From NCBI RefSeq assembly GCF_000340215.1, contig NW_006921534.1, positions 3,471,041-3,535,040 on the forward strand: DNA of 64,000 nt, read 5' to 3'. The stretch comes from Pseudocercospora fijiensis CIRAD86 (taxonomy: Eukaryota; Ascomycota; Dothideomycetes; Mycosphaerellales; Mycosphaerellaceae). Shown one piece after another: positions 33,681 through 45,116 of the stretch. The notes beneath the pieces were generated by a model. It was not told the origin of the DNA. It did not search any database and worked only from the letters and a program-made list of their open reading frames with translations. Position 1 is the stretch's first letter. Each line of letters begins with the position of its first letter. A program made the translations under genes and the position numbers.

Positions 33681-33715
33681 TGTGCTGTGCTGTGCTGTGC
33701 TGTGCTGTGCTGTGC
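33681..33715. repeat. TGTGC microsatellite, seven units
   Basis: Seven exact tandem copies of the pentamer TGTGC. Confidence 0.95.
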
Positions 33716-33843
33716 TAGCCGTGGCGCTGGGCGAAAGTAGCAGTGGCAGTGGTGGCAGTGGCAGTGGAGGGACGGGATGGCATCGGAGGCATCGGAGAGC
33801 GTCATTTGTCCCCCCTCGCCAAGGCGCTGACGCCGAGACCACA

Positions 33844-33871
33844 CGCCGACCGCCGACCGCCGACCGCCGAC
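33844..33871. repeat. CGCCGAC minisatellite, four units
   Basis: Four exact tandem copies of the heptamer CGCCGAC. Confidence 0.9.
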
Positions 33872-34336
33872 GCTTCACCTCCATGCTCAACTCAAGATTA
33901 CATGTGACTTCAATTTGGACCTTCACTGGTGCACACAGGTGGCCTTCTTGAAGGTTGCAGCTTGGGTGACTCGCGCAGATCGAGCCATGTCCACGTCCAC
34001 ATCGCAGCCTCACAAATCGAAGCGCTAAGCATTGGCCGTCCCGCCGTGTACTACTGATTCGCACAAGCATCTAAGCATCTACTGTAGGCTGTAGCGACTT
34101 CTAGCGCAAACTCAGAGGCTGACCACTGCAACTCGCAAAATACCAAGCCTCCGAATTCTTGGGTCTTACCTCTCGGCGGCCCAAAGACGTGTCACGGATA
34201 ATGCAAAAAAGCTGATCCGCCATTGGGCATTGGGGAGAATCGCATTCCAGCGCATCGACCGGAGTCTATCGACGAGCAACCTGGTGAACACAGGGGCTGG
34301 GCTGGGCCGGGCCTGAGCCTGAGCCTGAGCCTCGAA

Positions 34337-36388
34337 TCAAGACTGGCCTGCCTTTGTACGCATCATGTCCTCATCCACACTTTCTTCGCTGACCACAACC
34401 TCCCATTGCGGTACCCTCCTGTGACCACTTGTCACCCAAGTCAACAGCGCTACCGCCATGATGATACCGACTGCGGCCGAAGTATAATTCCTGTCAGGCG
34501 AGTGTCAACACCGCAGGCTTGCTGCGCGATATGCGGCTCTCACGGAAATGAGCGCTAGACTCACATGCTCTCGCTGCTCACAGGGTACATGGATGGAAAG
34601 TTGAAGGTTATTGTCGTGAACAGCAAAAAGACCAAGCCTATGACATTCAGCGGGACACTGAAGGCTCCCAGGGAGTACAGGCCTATGTCTCATGTCATCC
34701 GTCGGAGTCTTGGCATCGGCAGAAAGCAGGAGTAATAACGTAGCAGTGCGTTCTGCCATCCGGGACGCTGCACGTACCTCCCTCGATCTTCTTTGCTCGT
34801 GCTCTAGAAGACGGCAGCATCAAGCTTGCGAGACGAGCCATTAACGGCATCGCATACGATATGTCTGTAATGCGAAGATCAGCTCGTTATGCTCTCGAGT
34901 AGTAACGAAGTCGCGAAGAACGATTCGCGACCTGGGCAACTAGCATCTTCGAGGAGAAGCCCGCATCCTCGACAGATCAAGGTGCTTATTATTATGGATT
35001 TGCATTCCCTGTCCGGGCATATAATAAGCGCGGGTGACGATATGCATAAAGCGCATCGGACTTGCTCAGAATGCCGCGCCTGGTCAATCCAACCATACCG
35101 CCCCATCGGGTACGGAAGCATGTGCAAAGGCGCACTCATTGCACTTACAGAATCCTTGCGTTGCAATACTCACGACCGTGTTGAAGCCAGTTACTGTGCC
35201 GAAGTAGATACTGTCTAGGGCCACTTGGACCAGCACAGTCAAGCACAATGCAGCAATCGGGATCTGCTTCTTCGGCTCGACTTTACTCTAGAGACTGGAA
35301 AAGGGAAGACCTCTGTCCCGAGCAAAAGCGTAGACAGCACGTCCACCTTCGGCCGTTAAAGCATTGCTGGCGCCAATTCCGATGACGATGAGCAAGACAG
35401 TCAGACAGCTTGCGCCAGCTCTAGAGGATGTGCTATTGTAGAAGATTTCAATGATCGGAACTCCGGTCGAAGACATGGCCGTGTCATCGATCGAGCCTAT
35501 GCAGTAATATGCTGCGATAAGGAAGATGAAGCCTGTCACAGCACCGACGTAAACGGAAAGGATGATGGCGCCTAGTGCCTGCTTCCTTGCTGAAAGGAAC
35601 GATTCGAAGGTCAGCAAATGTCTCAGACATTGGTCATTTGAAGTTATGGCTTCCTTACCATTGTGTATCTCTTCCGTCATGTGAGCAGGAGCGTCGTAGC
35701 AACACATGCCAAACGCCGATTGAAGCAGGCCTATTACGGCGCAGTATGGCCTGTTGAAGCCTGTCTCATTGACGAAGTCCTTGAAGACGACTGCTGCTGA
35801 CTGTTTGTGGTCATTGACAGCCAGGATAGTGATGACGATGATCAGAAAGGCGCAGACATTCCAGATGAGCAACGCTCGGCTTGCTTTCTCGAGAAGACTT
35901 GGTCCAAAGATGTTGAAGCACGCTGAGAAGATGCCGGCTGCATATGTGACCAAGACTGTGTGCCATCTCTGAATGGTGTAGCCTGGATTGTTCAGATTGG
36001 AGACTCCCAGGATAAAGTTCGATACGATGAAGTTGTTCGTCGCGCCCATAGCAAGGATTCCGATGAGCATGAACCATCCACACACATACGAAAAGCCTCG
36101 CGCCATCTTCCTTGGAGCTAGGGCAGCGACCCAGCTATATTGTCCACCTGCCAGGGGATAGGCACTACACATCTCCGCCATGCTATATGCGACTGCCAAA
36201 GATGCGATGCAGATTCCGAGCCATGACCAGATCATCACTGGCGGGCCTCCAGACTCAACGCCGATGATGAGGACGCCGGATAATGCTGACCAACACGTTA
36301 CGATTGAGAAAGAGAAGCCGACCATGCCAATGAGGCCGAAGGACCTCTTCAACTCTTGCCGATACCCAGTTCGGCCCCAGTTTCTCAT
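34337..36388 (-). pseudogene. Amino-acid/GABA permease (APC family) with one in-frame nonsense codon
   Basis: Five exons join in frame: 35,659-36,388; 35,149-35,589; 34,778-34,864; 34,565-34,682; 34,337-34,490. Total 1,530 bases, 509 codons plus stop. The sequence follows APC permeases of the GABA/choline type: KRSFGLIGMVGFSFSIVT, YPLAGGQYSWVAALAP, TEEIHNARKQA across the first intron, AFARDRGLPFS, then SIYFGTVTGFNT and YISYAMPLMARL. Codon 367 (35,288-35,290) is TAG where relatives have Trp (LWSKVE), a TGG-to-TAG change. Everything after it, including the C-terminus, remains open and correctly spliced, so the loss looks recent. The third intron boundary (284-base intron 34,865-35,148) was placed by phase. 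It would have imported amino acids across the plasma or vacuolar membrane. A sequencing error is possible. Confidence 0.7.
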
Positions 36389-37784
36389 TGTCGGCCATGG
36401 TGCGAGAAGTCAGAGTCGAAGGCTGCAGACAGTGCTTGCGTTGGTCTTGCGTCGCTGGTGCAGACATCCTGGCAATGGCATTGACGCTGTTCTTTCAAAG
36501 CTCTCGGGCGCAACTTTGTCGTGAGCCACTGAGCCCTGCAGAAGCCTCTCTCGCCAATAGTCGCCGAGGCCTATCCGTCTTATCAGCAGTAGATCTTGTT
36601 GTACACCAGACGCCTATCTTGGTTATACGTGCATTGGACGAAGCGCATGTGACGCTTGATGGTTGCAGGTAGGGAGCGGAGCCCACGTTTGCTGCCTTTC
36701 AATGGCTAGCCCTGCTGACGTGCACGCGAGAAACTCTATGTAGGTGAATGGTTTGCATCGCGCGCAGCCACATCTTCGCCTGAAGATCCTCCCACTTTGT
36801 TGCCGGCTCAAAGGTCTGATTCCATTTTCATCTGGTCATCTTGTGCTTTTTGTTTCCTTACCTGGCACTTGTTTCACTGTCTGCTGCATCGGTCAGCATC
36901 CGACGGCCGAAAGCTCGGAATGACGGTCTCGTCATCCGCTGGACCTCCCTGCGCTGTCACCACAGCCGCGAACTCGCGATATTATTGGGAGATGACAGTC
37001 ATGCGAAATGTTTTCGATTGACCACCGTGCAAGCTTGTCGGATCTCACAATGCTTATCACACAAAATGTCCCCGCTGCATTTGGGCTCTGATTCAGCTCC
37101 CCGGCCAAGCTTTCGAAAAGACCCTTCCGCAGCTCTCATCTCATCACAGTCCTCCCTCCCCTCTCCTCCCTTTCTGCATGCGCTTTATTACCCGCTTCGC
37201 ACAACAAACACAACCACATGTCGGCGCCTGCATCAAACCAGTATCGCTGCCTTCTCCATGGCGCATTCCCCGCTTATGCCCATCATCATCATGGCCATCG
37301 AACGAGGTTGTCCATCCTGAGGCATCGAAATGCTCTGACGCGCCTTCCCAGCTCGTCACACCAATCAGGCTAGGGTAAAGCCGATCCCGGGCAAGCGTGA
37401 GGTGGGTGGTCGGGTCCAAGGTGCACAATGCGCGCGAGTGCTTTGGCAGATCTCCATCCTGAGCCTGCCTCTGCCTCTGCCTCTAGCACCACCGCCATAC
37501 CCCGTTACTACCTCACTGTCGACAACCCTTGCAGGCATCCTTCACACTCCTTCTCCGGCCTGAGAGCACACGCCGATTTTCCTAACCACATTTCTCAATA
37601 CGTCCACCCAGTCCTCTCCTGCACCTGCACCCAGAGCTTCTTGCGCGCCACCAACCTCTTCTTCGCGACACCCCGCTCCTCGTCAGCAGTCTCTGACACT
37701 GCTGCGAGTGTGAAACCACATCTAATTGTCTAGATACGCCGTTCTGAAAATAGACGGCTATCTCTGATTGATCATCAATCCTCG
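36389..37784. promoter_or_regulatory. Divergent intergenic region, permease / PHD gene
   Basis: About 1.4 kb with only short overlapping frames on both strands. Pyrimidine-rich stretches lie near 37,150-37,190 and 37,455-37,490, the latter a short GCCTCT repeat. No gene supported. Confidence 0.5.
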
Positions 37785-39966
37785 ATGCCGTCGCCGCCGC
37801 GGCGGAGCACAAGAGGGGCTGCTCCGGCGGGACCAGCATCCACCACTTCGTCGTCGCTCTCTTCCACGCGTCAAGATAAGAATTCGCGAATTCAAAACCA
37901 GAAATCTGCAACTCCCCGCTCACAGTCATCTGAGGATATCAGCGAGCCTCCACGACGAAGCCAGCGAGCGCAGGCCGCCGCCAGAGACGACCATGACCCC
38001 AAGCAAGCAGATGCTGTTGAAGACGGCGATGAAGAGGCAATAGAAGAGGAGGAAATCACACGCTGTATTTGTGGACATCAAGAGTATCCCGGCCCGCCAC
38101 AAAGCGAAGCTTTTGCAGACAATCCAGACGCGCAGGCTGAAGACGCCGGAGGGCTCTTCATTCTCTGCGATGGCTGTACTGTATGGCAACATGGAGGCTG
38201 TGTGGGCATTGTGGAAGAGAGCCAGAGTCCGGAAAAGTATTACTGTGAGCAGTGCAGGCCCAAACTGCACGCCATTTCCGTAGACCCCAGAGGGTATGTT
38301 CGCTCTTTCCTAGCCCACCGCGTCAACACATCAAGATCCTGCCCAATCTGTTCCTGTTCCTGCCACTTTCACTTGCAGCGTCAGGCGAGCGAGGCAGCAA
38401 CGAGGCAACGGTGCTGCAGGCGGAAAGAGGAGTCAGTCGTCTGCGTTTTTCCGCTTTGTGCGAAAACATGACGACTGCTGAATCTCACCTCGTGCCACGC
38501 CACGCCACCCTAAACTTCCATTGCCATCCCATCACTACACGCAGAATTGCCGAACACATCGATAAATGGCGCGGTACCATGACGCGGCCGTGAGAAGAGT
38601 GGCGGCTAAGACTGAAGATAATAGGCAAAAATACTCGCTCTACCTCCCATTGCACCCCAAAGCCAACCGCAAAGGCTCCGTGAGCAAGTCGGACAAGGAT
38701 GCCAAAAAAGAAAGAGCTTTGGCGCGAGACGCACGCGAAAGCGTCGACCCTAGCACGGGCAAGAGGCGGACCACAATGCGTAGCAGAGAGCACGACGATG
38801 AGGATGAGCAGCTGCGAAAAGCCATCGAGGAAAGCCAGCGTGAGGCCGGACCTGGTAGCGAGGGTGCCACAGGACGACGCAATGGCAAGCGTGGCCGGGA
38901 TGACAGCAGCGAGGAGTAAGAGTGAAGAAAAATCTATTCACGAGAAGCGGCAACTGACTTGAGGCAGAAGCAAGCACGATTCCAAACGACAGCGACGAGC
39001 ATCGGAGACCGTGCCCTCAATTGAGAGAACGGCGTCAGTGGAAGACGACTCAGACGATGGCACCAACACCACTGCAGGCAGAACCAAGAAAGCAAAGGCC
39101 GACGCCGCGCTTCTGGCACGGGAAGCTGAGAGGAAAGAGAAGGACAAGGAGCGTGAGAAGCAAAAGGCCGACGCCGCTGGTCGACGACAAGAGCGAGCTA
39201 GGAGCAGACGCAACGATGGTGAGCTCCAGTCTAGAACAGGTGTGCCCACTATTAGACTAACCCTCGCCAAGATGCCGACGCGGCAGAAGACACACCACCG
39301 AAGCCAACGCCAAGTGCAAAGACGCCACCACCGCCGCCCTCGTCCCAGCCGCCGTCTCCGCCCCCAGCAGACAAGGTTCCACCCAAGAAAGGCCCTGGCA
39401 AGAAGCCTCCTAAAAAGCTTGGCAATAATCAATACACGAAGGCAAAGTACGAACAGGCCGCATCATCACCTCATGGCAGGAAGAGACAGATCATGGTTTC
39501 GGGGAGTGGTGATGAGACTCCCGACGGTCTTGGGAATGGAGAAACAAATGGCAATACCAGCGCTGGCGGTAAGACCAGTCCACCTGCGGAGAATGGAGTC
39601 AACACTGGAAAAGCCAAGTTCGGGCGAGGCAAGAAGAATGCCGTCAACGGCAACAGCATGAAATCAAGCGACGCAGAGCCTGTCGAGCGGACATATAACA
39701 ATATGAATTCGCTCCTGACAGCCATGAGTGAATCTGTCAAGAGGGAAGGCTCGCAGCTTGTCAATGAGATGCAGACCACGATATCGGGTGGTGCAGTGCA
39801 GAATGATTGGATCAATGCAATACCTCCGGATGACAAGCCACTGGAGGAATTGACGGCACTAGAAACGGCTGCAAGGTTTCAGGCAGGCGTGCTGAAGTGG
39901 CAGCAGCAATACGGACCGTTACAGCGTGAGGTAACGCAGCCAGAAAATTCGGGTGCAGTCTCATAG
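37785..39966 (+). CDS. PHD-finger chromatin protein (Cti6-like)
   Basis: Four exons: 37,785-38,293; 38,625-38,915; 38,968-39,218; 39,272-39,966. Total 1,746 bases, 581 residues. The PHD finger (about 92-165) has CICGHQE, LFILCDGC, WQHGGC and YYCEQCRP, the Cys4-His-Cys3 pattern that usually reads methylated histone H3. Intron 1 (331 bases) was closed at ATAATAG|GC because that gives DPRGQKYSLYLPL as in relatives. After it come a basic region, a UIM-like segment (EDEQLRKAIEESQREA), a long Lys/Glu coil, a Pro-rich stretch and a C-terminal helix (YNNMNSLLTAMSESVKREG). Yeast Cti6 belongs to the Rpd3L deacetylase complex; that role is inferred. Converges with the MFS gene. Confidence 0.8.
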
Positions 39967-40330
39967 GATGACAAATTGGAAGAGGAAGAGCAAGACTTCC
40001 AGAGCAGGCTTGCCTCATGGCTAGCATCATTCTGATTGCAGATAAGCAGTCAACGCAACAAGACTTAAATTCTTGGATGTGATATTTCTCGACTTTCCTT
40101 CCCTCCAACAAACGACTCAGCAGTCAGTCAGTGATTGAAGCTCATCAAAAGCTGACGTCTGTCGAAATGCATTAGACGCTTCATCTATCATCTATCTCTA
40201 GAACACCATCGAGTACAAATCTGCTCCTCGATCCGACCTGTGACCTCGGGACCAATCTTACAAGAATATGGGAAGAACCACGCCTTGATCGCAGACGCTG
40301 ACTCGCAATTGTTTTAATCCTCGCAGAACC
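39967..40330. other. Convergent intergenic region
   Basis: Holds the 3' flanks of the PHD and MFS genes. No gene or terminator structure that I can support. Confidence 0.5.
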
Positions 40331-41953
40331 TCAATGTCCCTGCCTCTCCGCCTCAAGCTTCATAGCATACTTGCTCCTGACACGGAACCACTCTCCCTGA
40401 AAATAGAACACATAAACCGGAATCGCAAGGGCAATGCCAATGATCCCGAAGATCAGCGTCGGCCAGACAAGCTCATACGGCGTATTGACCGCAATCGTGG
40501 TATAAGCCTTCTTGGTATACAACGCAGCAAGACCAGCGAAGAGATCTCGACAGAAGCCATTCCCTCCCGTGGCCGAAGCGGCAAATGGACCATACGCTGC
40601 AATGAGGTAATCAATCGTGGCGATATAGATGCCATAATTTGCGATTCCCACCAATCCGACGCAAATCAGAGGTGCAATCCACGGCACACCGTATTTGGGA
40701 CCTAGAGAGCAGAATGCCAAACCGATCAGTCCTGCGGCTTCGAGTGGTACGACCCAGCAAAGGAGCCAGAGTCGTTCCTCTGGGACTCTGTTGTTCTTCG
40801 CTGGACGGCCTGGGTTGAGTCGATAGTGGAGTGACCATAGTGCCCAGCCGATCAGGTAGCCGATCATCAGCGACGCGAAACAATAGCCTACTTGAGCTTG
40901 GTTGAAATTCCATTTCGCCATGATGTAGCCGAAGGATTCTAGACCGGAGAAGATGAGGGCGTCGCTGAAACCTGAGAGGAGGGAATTGAAGAGGACGATT
41001 GGTTCTGTGATGAGGAATTTGTAAGGGCGATAGAGCATTTCCCAGATTGCCTTGGGTTGGAGACGTTGTTTGAGGGGGTTCTTTTCCCAAGGTCCGTAGA
41101 TGTCTTTTCCTGTTCCCTCCGGGTCGCTTTCTCGGAGTTCTTTCGCTTTACGGTCGAGGAGGACTTCGGCGCGGGTCTCTGGGACGAAGAGATGGATGAG
41201 AATCGTGAGGCCGGCGAGGATCACGGACATGTAGGCTACCCAGCGACCGCCAAGAGTCATGGCTACAATTCCAGAGATTATCGGGGCGAAGACTGAGCCT
41301 GACACGGAACCGAAGCAGGTAAATGCTACGGCTTGGAATTGGGTCTCCGGCTGGTACATGTCTGCGACCATGCCCAGTGTGACTGAGCCTCCGGCTGAGG
41401 ATAGACCGCCGAGAGCTCGAGCGACCAGGATGGCGGTGAAGGTCGGAGACGCGCCAAGGAGGATTTGCCAGCAGAAGACCAGGAAGAGGGAAGAGAAGAG
41501 GACCCATTTCCGTCCAAAGTCTTCGCTGAACGGTGCCCAGAGTTCGCAGCCGAAAGCGTAGAGGACCAAGAACAGCATTTGCCCGATGTTGGCCTGCTCT
41601 GAAGTCTTGTTGAAATGCTCTCCGATGAAAGGATACATGCTTGGAAAGACAGCGGCGTTGTAATTTTGCGACACCTGAACGAACCACATGGCAATGAGAA
41701 TCATCCATTTTCGCTGCGAGGTCCACGATTTGGCGGTGAACTGAGGATGAGTTTTCTCTTCCAGGACGTTGTTGAAGCCATCAGGATCGTCGTTTGAAAT
41801 TCTTTGTACCGATAGATTTGCCGAGGCTTTGCTTGAGTCTGAGTTGTATCGCTTCTGCTCGTCGACATGCACGCCGTCCTTAGCCACGCTGGCTCGGTTG
41901 CTTCTGATGACCATGGGCTGGCCATGATCTTGATGGAATTCATTCCGCTCCAT
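40331..41953 (-). CDS. MFS transporter, DHA1 type
   Basis: Single exon, 540 residues from ATG 41,953 (MERNEFHQDHG); the open frame continues upstream but that part is unlike the family. A hydrophilic N-terminus of about 80 residues precedes 12 predicted membrane helices. The motif APFSEDFGRKWVLF between helices 2 and 3 is MFS motif A. ARALGGLSSAGGSVTLGMVADM corresponds to helix 4-5, with motif C-like glycines after it (GSVSGSVFAPIISG). A cytosolic central loop (VPETRAEVLLDRKAKELRES) separates the halves. This matches fungal drug:H+ antiporter-1 proteins of the polyamine/multidrug group. Substrate unknown. Confidence 0.85.
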   Translation of the reverse strand: MERNEFHQDHGQPMVIRSNRASVAKDGVHVDEQKRYNSDSSKASANLSVQRISNDDPDGFNNVLEEKTHPQFTAKSWTSQRKWMILIAMWFVQVSQNYNAAVFPSMYPFIGEHFNKTSEQANIGQMLFLVLYAFGCELWAPFSEDFGRKWVLFSSLFLVFCWQILLGASPTFTAILVARALGGLSSAGGSVTLGMVADMYQPETQFQAVAFTCFGSVSGSVFAPIISGIVAMTLGGRWVAYMSVILAGLTILIHLFVPETRAEVLLDRKAKELRESDPEGTGKDIYGPWEKNPLKQRLQPKAIWEMLYRPYKFLITEPIVLFNSLLSGFSDALIFSGLESFGYIMAKWNFNQAQVGYCFASLMIGYLIGWALWSLHYRLNPGRPAKNNRVPEERLWLLCWVVPLEAAGLIGLAFCSLGPKYGVPWIAPLICVGLVGIANYGIYIATIDYLIAAYGPFAASATGGNGFCRDLFAGLAALYTKKAYTTIAVNTPYELVWPTLIFGIIGIALAIPVYVFYFQGEWFRVRSKYAMKLEAERQGH

Positions 41954-42498
41954 TTTGGGGACGACGGTATCTTCGGTGTTCGACTGTGTCTTGCAGTAAG
42001 TTCTGTTGGATTCTGGGGAATTGTGGAAAATTGGAGAAGAAGAGATAAGGAGGCAGCCGTATCTTATAAGAGGAATTTCATCTCCAGGTTGTGGGTGCGT
42101 TCGCGGTAACTGCATTGGCTGTGAGGACAGGAAGCTTATCAAGGTATTCCGCTGAGTTTGACACGACACCTCAACCGTTCACGAATTCGATTGTCTTCCT
42201 CTTACGGCAAGCTGTGGCTAAGAGGAGCTTTGCAGTCCGATGAAGGAGGGGGCATTGACAATTGATACAGTTCTTATTGGGTCGTAGGTGGAGAAGAGTA
42301 TTGAAGGACCAAGGGCATACTGTGAAGTGTCAAGATAACCTTACTGAAGCTCCACTATAAGCAAAGCCTGGTACTTACAGCTAAGTAGTGCGAGCATGAC
42401 CAAAACTTTGAGCGTTTGCCGCCCAGCAGAAGATGTAAAGACGAGAGGCGTGCGTAATCCCATTTGTGCGCGATGTTGAAACCTTCCTTTCTGGTGAA
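41954..42498. promoter_or_regulatory. MFS upstream region / hop1 3' flank
   Basis: About 545 bases between two minus-strand genes; no further gene or clear element seen. Confidence 0.45.
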
Positions 42499-45116
42499 TC
42501 ACAGTCCCTGCTGAGAAACAGAAGGACTTGAAGACAGCCCGTCTGCTCGGAGCGCTCGCGCGCTCAAGAATCGCAAATACACTGGAGTGATGGCCTGTCG
42601 CTTGGCAGGCGTGCTGAAGATGTCGTCCTCGGGAACCCTCTTGAGCAGCGACGACCGATGTCGATAAGGCGTCTCCGTTGGCATGGCAGATTGACCAAGA
42701 TCGAGGCTGGAGGCAGGCGTGGCAGATCTTCGAGCTTTCATTTGAGATGCAGGCGTGTCTGGAGGAGGCATGCTTGCGGCTCGCATAATCCGAACCTGTT
42801 GTCCGATTTCCAAGATATCAAGCGATGTCTTGCAATACTAAGGAATTCAGTGAATGCGAGGAGGGTTCAACCAGAATGCTGCACTTACAAATTGTTCGAT
42901 GTGCTTCAGCGGGTCGAAGAGAGTGACCAGCATCTTTTTGTATGCCTCGCCTTCCCGAGCTGGTACGAAGCGTCCCTCACTCGAATGCACGGCTCCTCGT
43001 TTGAGAGGGCGCGATGCTGGTGTAATGAAACCCTGCCGACGTAGGTACTCATGAAGTGGCGTAGCAGTATTTAAAGAGAGGCCTGAGAATAGTGAGTGAA
43101 AATCAGGGCGCACAGTACGAGGCGTCTTACCCGTAGCTTCCACGAAATCCCCTTCACTTGTCATACCTCTGCTGAGAGTAACGTTCATTGCATGTCTTTT
43201 CAGCGCCAGATCTTTGAGCGTAGCTAAAGTATCGTCTCTGGCATTTCGCAGCAAACAATTGTAGCACGCATGAGTCTCTGCCAATCGAGGATCGTTGCTG
43301 CCGGTATAGCCATGACAATGAAGATGCTGCCATGTCCTACAGAAAGTGCATTGAACCTGTGTGGGATCAGCAAAACTCGAACGGTTCTTGGTGCATGATC
43401 CTTACCGTCGCAGCCTCATCCTGCTTGACGCCGCATTGGCAGAGGACTACATTTCCCTTCTTCGCGCGGGACTTGCTAACCTTGGCTAGATTTCTTGCGG
43501 CGTCCTGCAGCTTCGCCTTCTCGCTGTTTAGCTGTTGCGCAACGTTTGGTAGCAGTAGAACTTTTGCTGAAAGTGGGTTCGCCAATGAGGAATGGGTTGA
43601 GAGACGTGGCGAGTCACTGGGTGCCTCATTTTGTAGACTGGCATCCTGTAGATTCTCTATTTGAGTATCGCCTTGGGTCAAGTGGTCAGGTATCACCATT
43701 TGCTGGAGTGCGCCTCTCATTCTTGGCACATTGCTTGCCTGCGTATCGATGGGCTGTGAGGCAGCAGGAGCTGGCGCCTGCTGCTGTGCGGCGCTCTCGA
43801 AGTTCAGTTGTCGGACCGATGTGCTTCTCAATTTCGCTGCTGGGTCAGAAGTCGGTGCGGGTGTTATGAGGTTGCTAAAATGTGACTTCTTAACCGAATC
43901 AACTGAGCTCCGCTCTGTGTCAGGCATGGTCAAAGCAGGCGTTCGGCCGACTGTGCTCGGTACTATGGTTGATGCGTCACCTGCCACAAGTTCTTCGCCT
44001 CCTGGCTCGGAAAGAAGGTCGGCCTCTGCGTCACCCGCGCTGTACTTGAGTTGAGTTGGAATCCTGACTGGCTCTGCTATGGTAGCCAGAGGGCCCAGAG
44101 TCGTATTTTGAAGGTGTGCAACGGTCAATGCGGTGCTGCAAAATCGTGAGATACAGACTCACAGCAGCTCATCAAATCGTTGTGCAAACATAACTTACGT
44201 GTGAAATGCAGATGAGAGGTCGTCAAACTTCCGCAACTTCTTGTCCCACCCATCCGCTAGTCCAAACACCAGCTTTGTCGTGCTGTCGAGTTCAAAGCCC
44301 CCTCGAGTCTGAAAGTCATGGTCGGTCCCTTCGCGAAGGAAGAGTGCCATTGAAACATAGCGATCATCTGCCAAGTGTGTCAGTAGTCTGCTAGCGGCAA
44401 GAGCCATGTACGCGCACCTGGAAGTTCGGGCAAGCCATTGCACATCTCCATGACATAGCGAAGCAATGTCTGAAGCGCCACAGCCGTCGCATCTACGGTC
44501 AGACTCTTCCTTCCAGGACTGTCAAGGTCCACTCCAGCCAAAAACTTGCCGCCCTTCCCGTCGTCATGGTACTGGATGCGGAAGGTGTAAGTCTCGATGA
44601 CTTTTCCGCGGTCGTGTTCGTCTGTGTGCACATAGAGTTGCAAGGCACGCAGCTTGCCATCTTTCAACGCTGTAAAGGCGCCTTGCTCCTGCACTGAGTG
44701 TCAACATGCGATTGGCAGGCACGTCTCGCAGCGGAAACATTACCAGCCAGTCAAGAAAAGTGTCGACTCGTTTACTGCGCCCACGGCGGAGAACCTGCAT
44801 TGTCGTGTGCAGTCTGGTGCAGTCTCTGGGTATGTCGGGTAGTCTGCCATCTGCATAGTCACGATACGACGGCAAGCTATCATGAGCGGCGTACGCCTGC
44901 GCGTCGAAGACCTTTTCACTGAAGAAGCTCCGGAGGTAGGCTAGACTGCTGAGCTGAGGGAAGTCAGGGATTTCTGTTCGGTGGAGGCTGACGGGATGTA
45001 CGACTCACGCTGCCGTGAAGGAGTGTCTGGACCACTTCGACGCTTTGCTTCTGCGTGATTGCAGTCTGGGTGATGTTGTTCGCCACGCGTGTCCTTTGCA
45101 CCGTTCTAGTCGCCAT
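42499..45116 (-). CDS. hop1: HORMA-domain meiotic chromosome axis protein Hop1
   Basis: Eight exons: 45,009-45,116; 44,744-44,953; 44,418-44,688; 44,199-44,367; 43,406-44,135; 43,131-43,356; 42,889-43,082; 42,499-42,837. Total 2,247 bases, 748 residues; all introns 48-63 bases. Residues about 15-250 form the HORMA domain (QKQSVEVVQTLLHGS, SLAYLRSFFSE, VDTFLDWLEQGAFTALK, TFRIQYHDDG). A disordered Ser/Thr/Gln-rich region follows. Then comes a PHD-like zinc module (CQCGVKQDEA, VQCTFCRTWQHLHCHG, HACYNCLL) split by intron 5, and a winged-helix-like C-terminal part with HEYLRRQGFI. Hop1 organises the synaptonemal axis and activates Mek1 during recombination. The zinc module matches other filamentous-fungal Hop1 proteins. 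Confidence 0.88.

Larger units (their letters stand above)
33248..34336. promoter_or_regulatory. Upstream region of the HAL4-type kinase with short tandem repeats
   Basis: No gene seen. Contains purine-rich GGCAGA-like repeats at about 33,289-33,320, a TGTGC tandem array at 33,681-33,715 and four CGCCGAC units at 33,844-33,871. It is also the 3' flank of the permease pseudogene. Confidence 0.5.

Noticed and set aside
40331..42169. 612-residue version of the MFS protein
   Set aside because: It starts at GTG; the extra N-terminal part shows no family similarity. ATG 41,953 gives a normal length.
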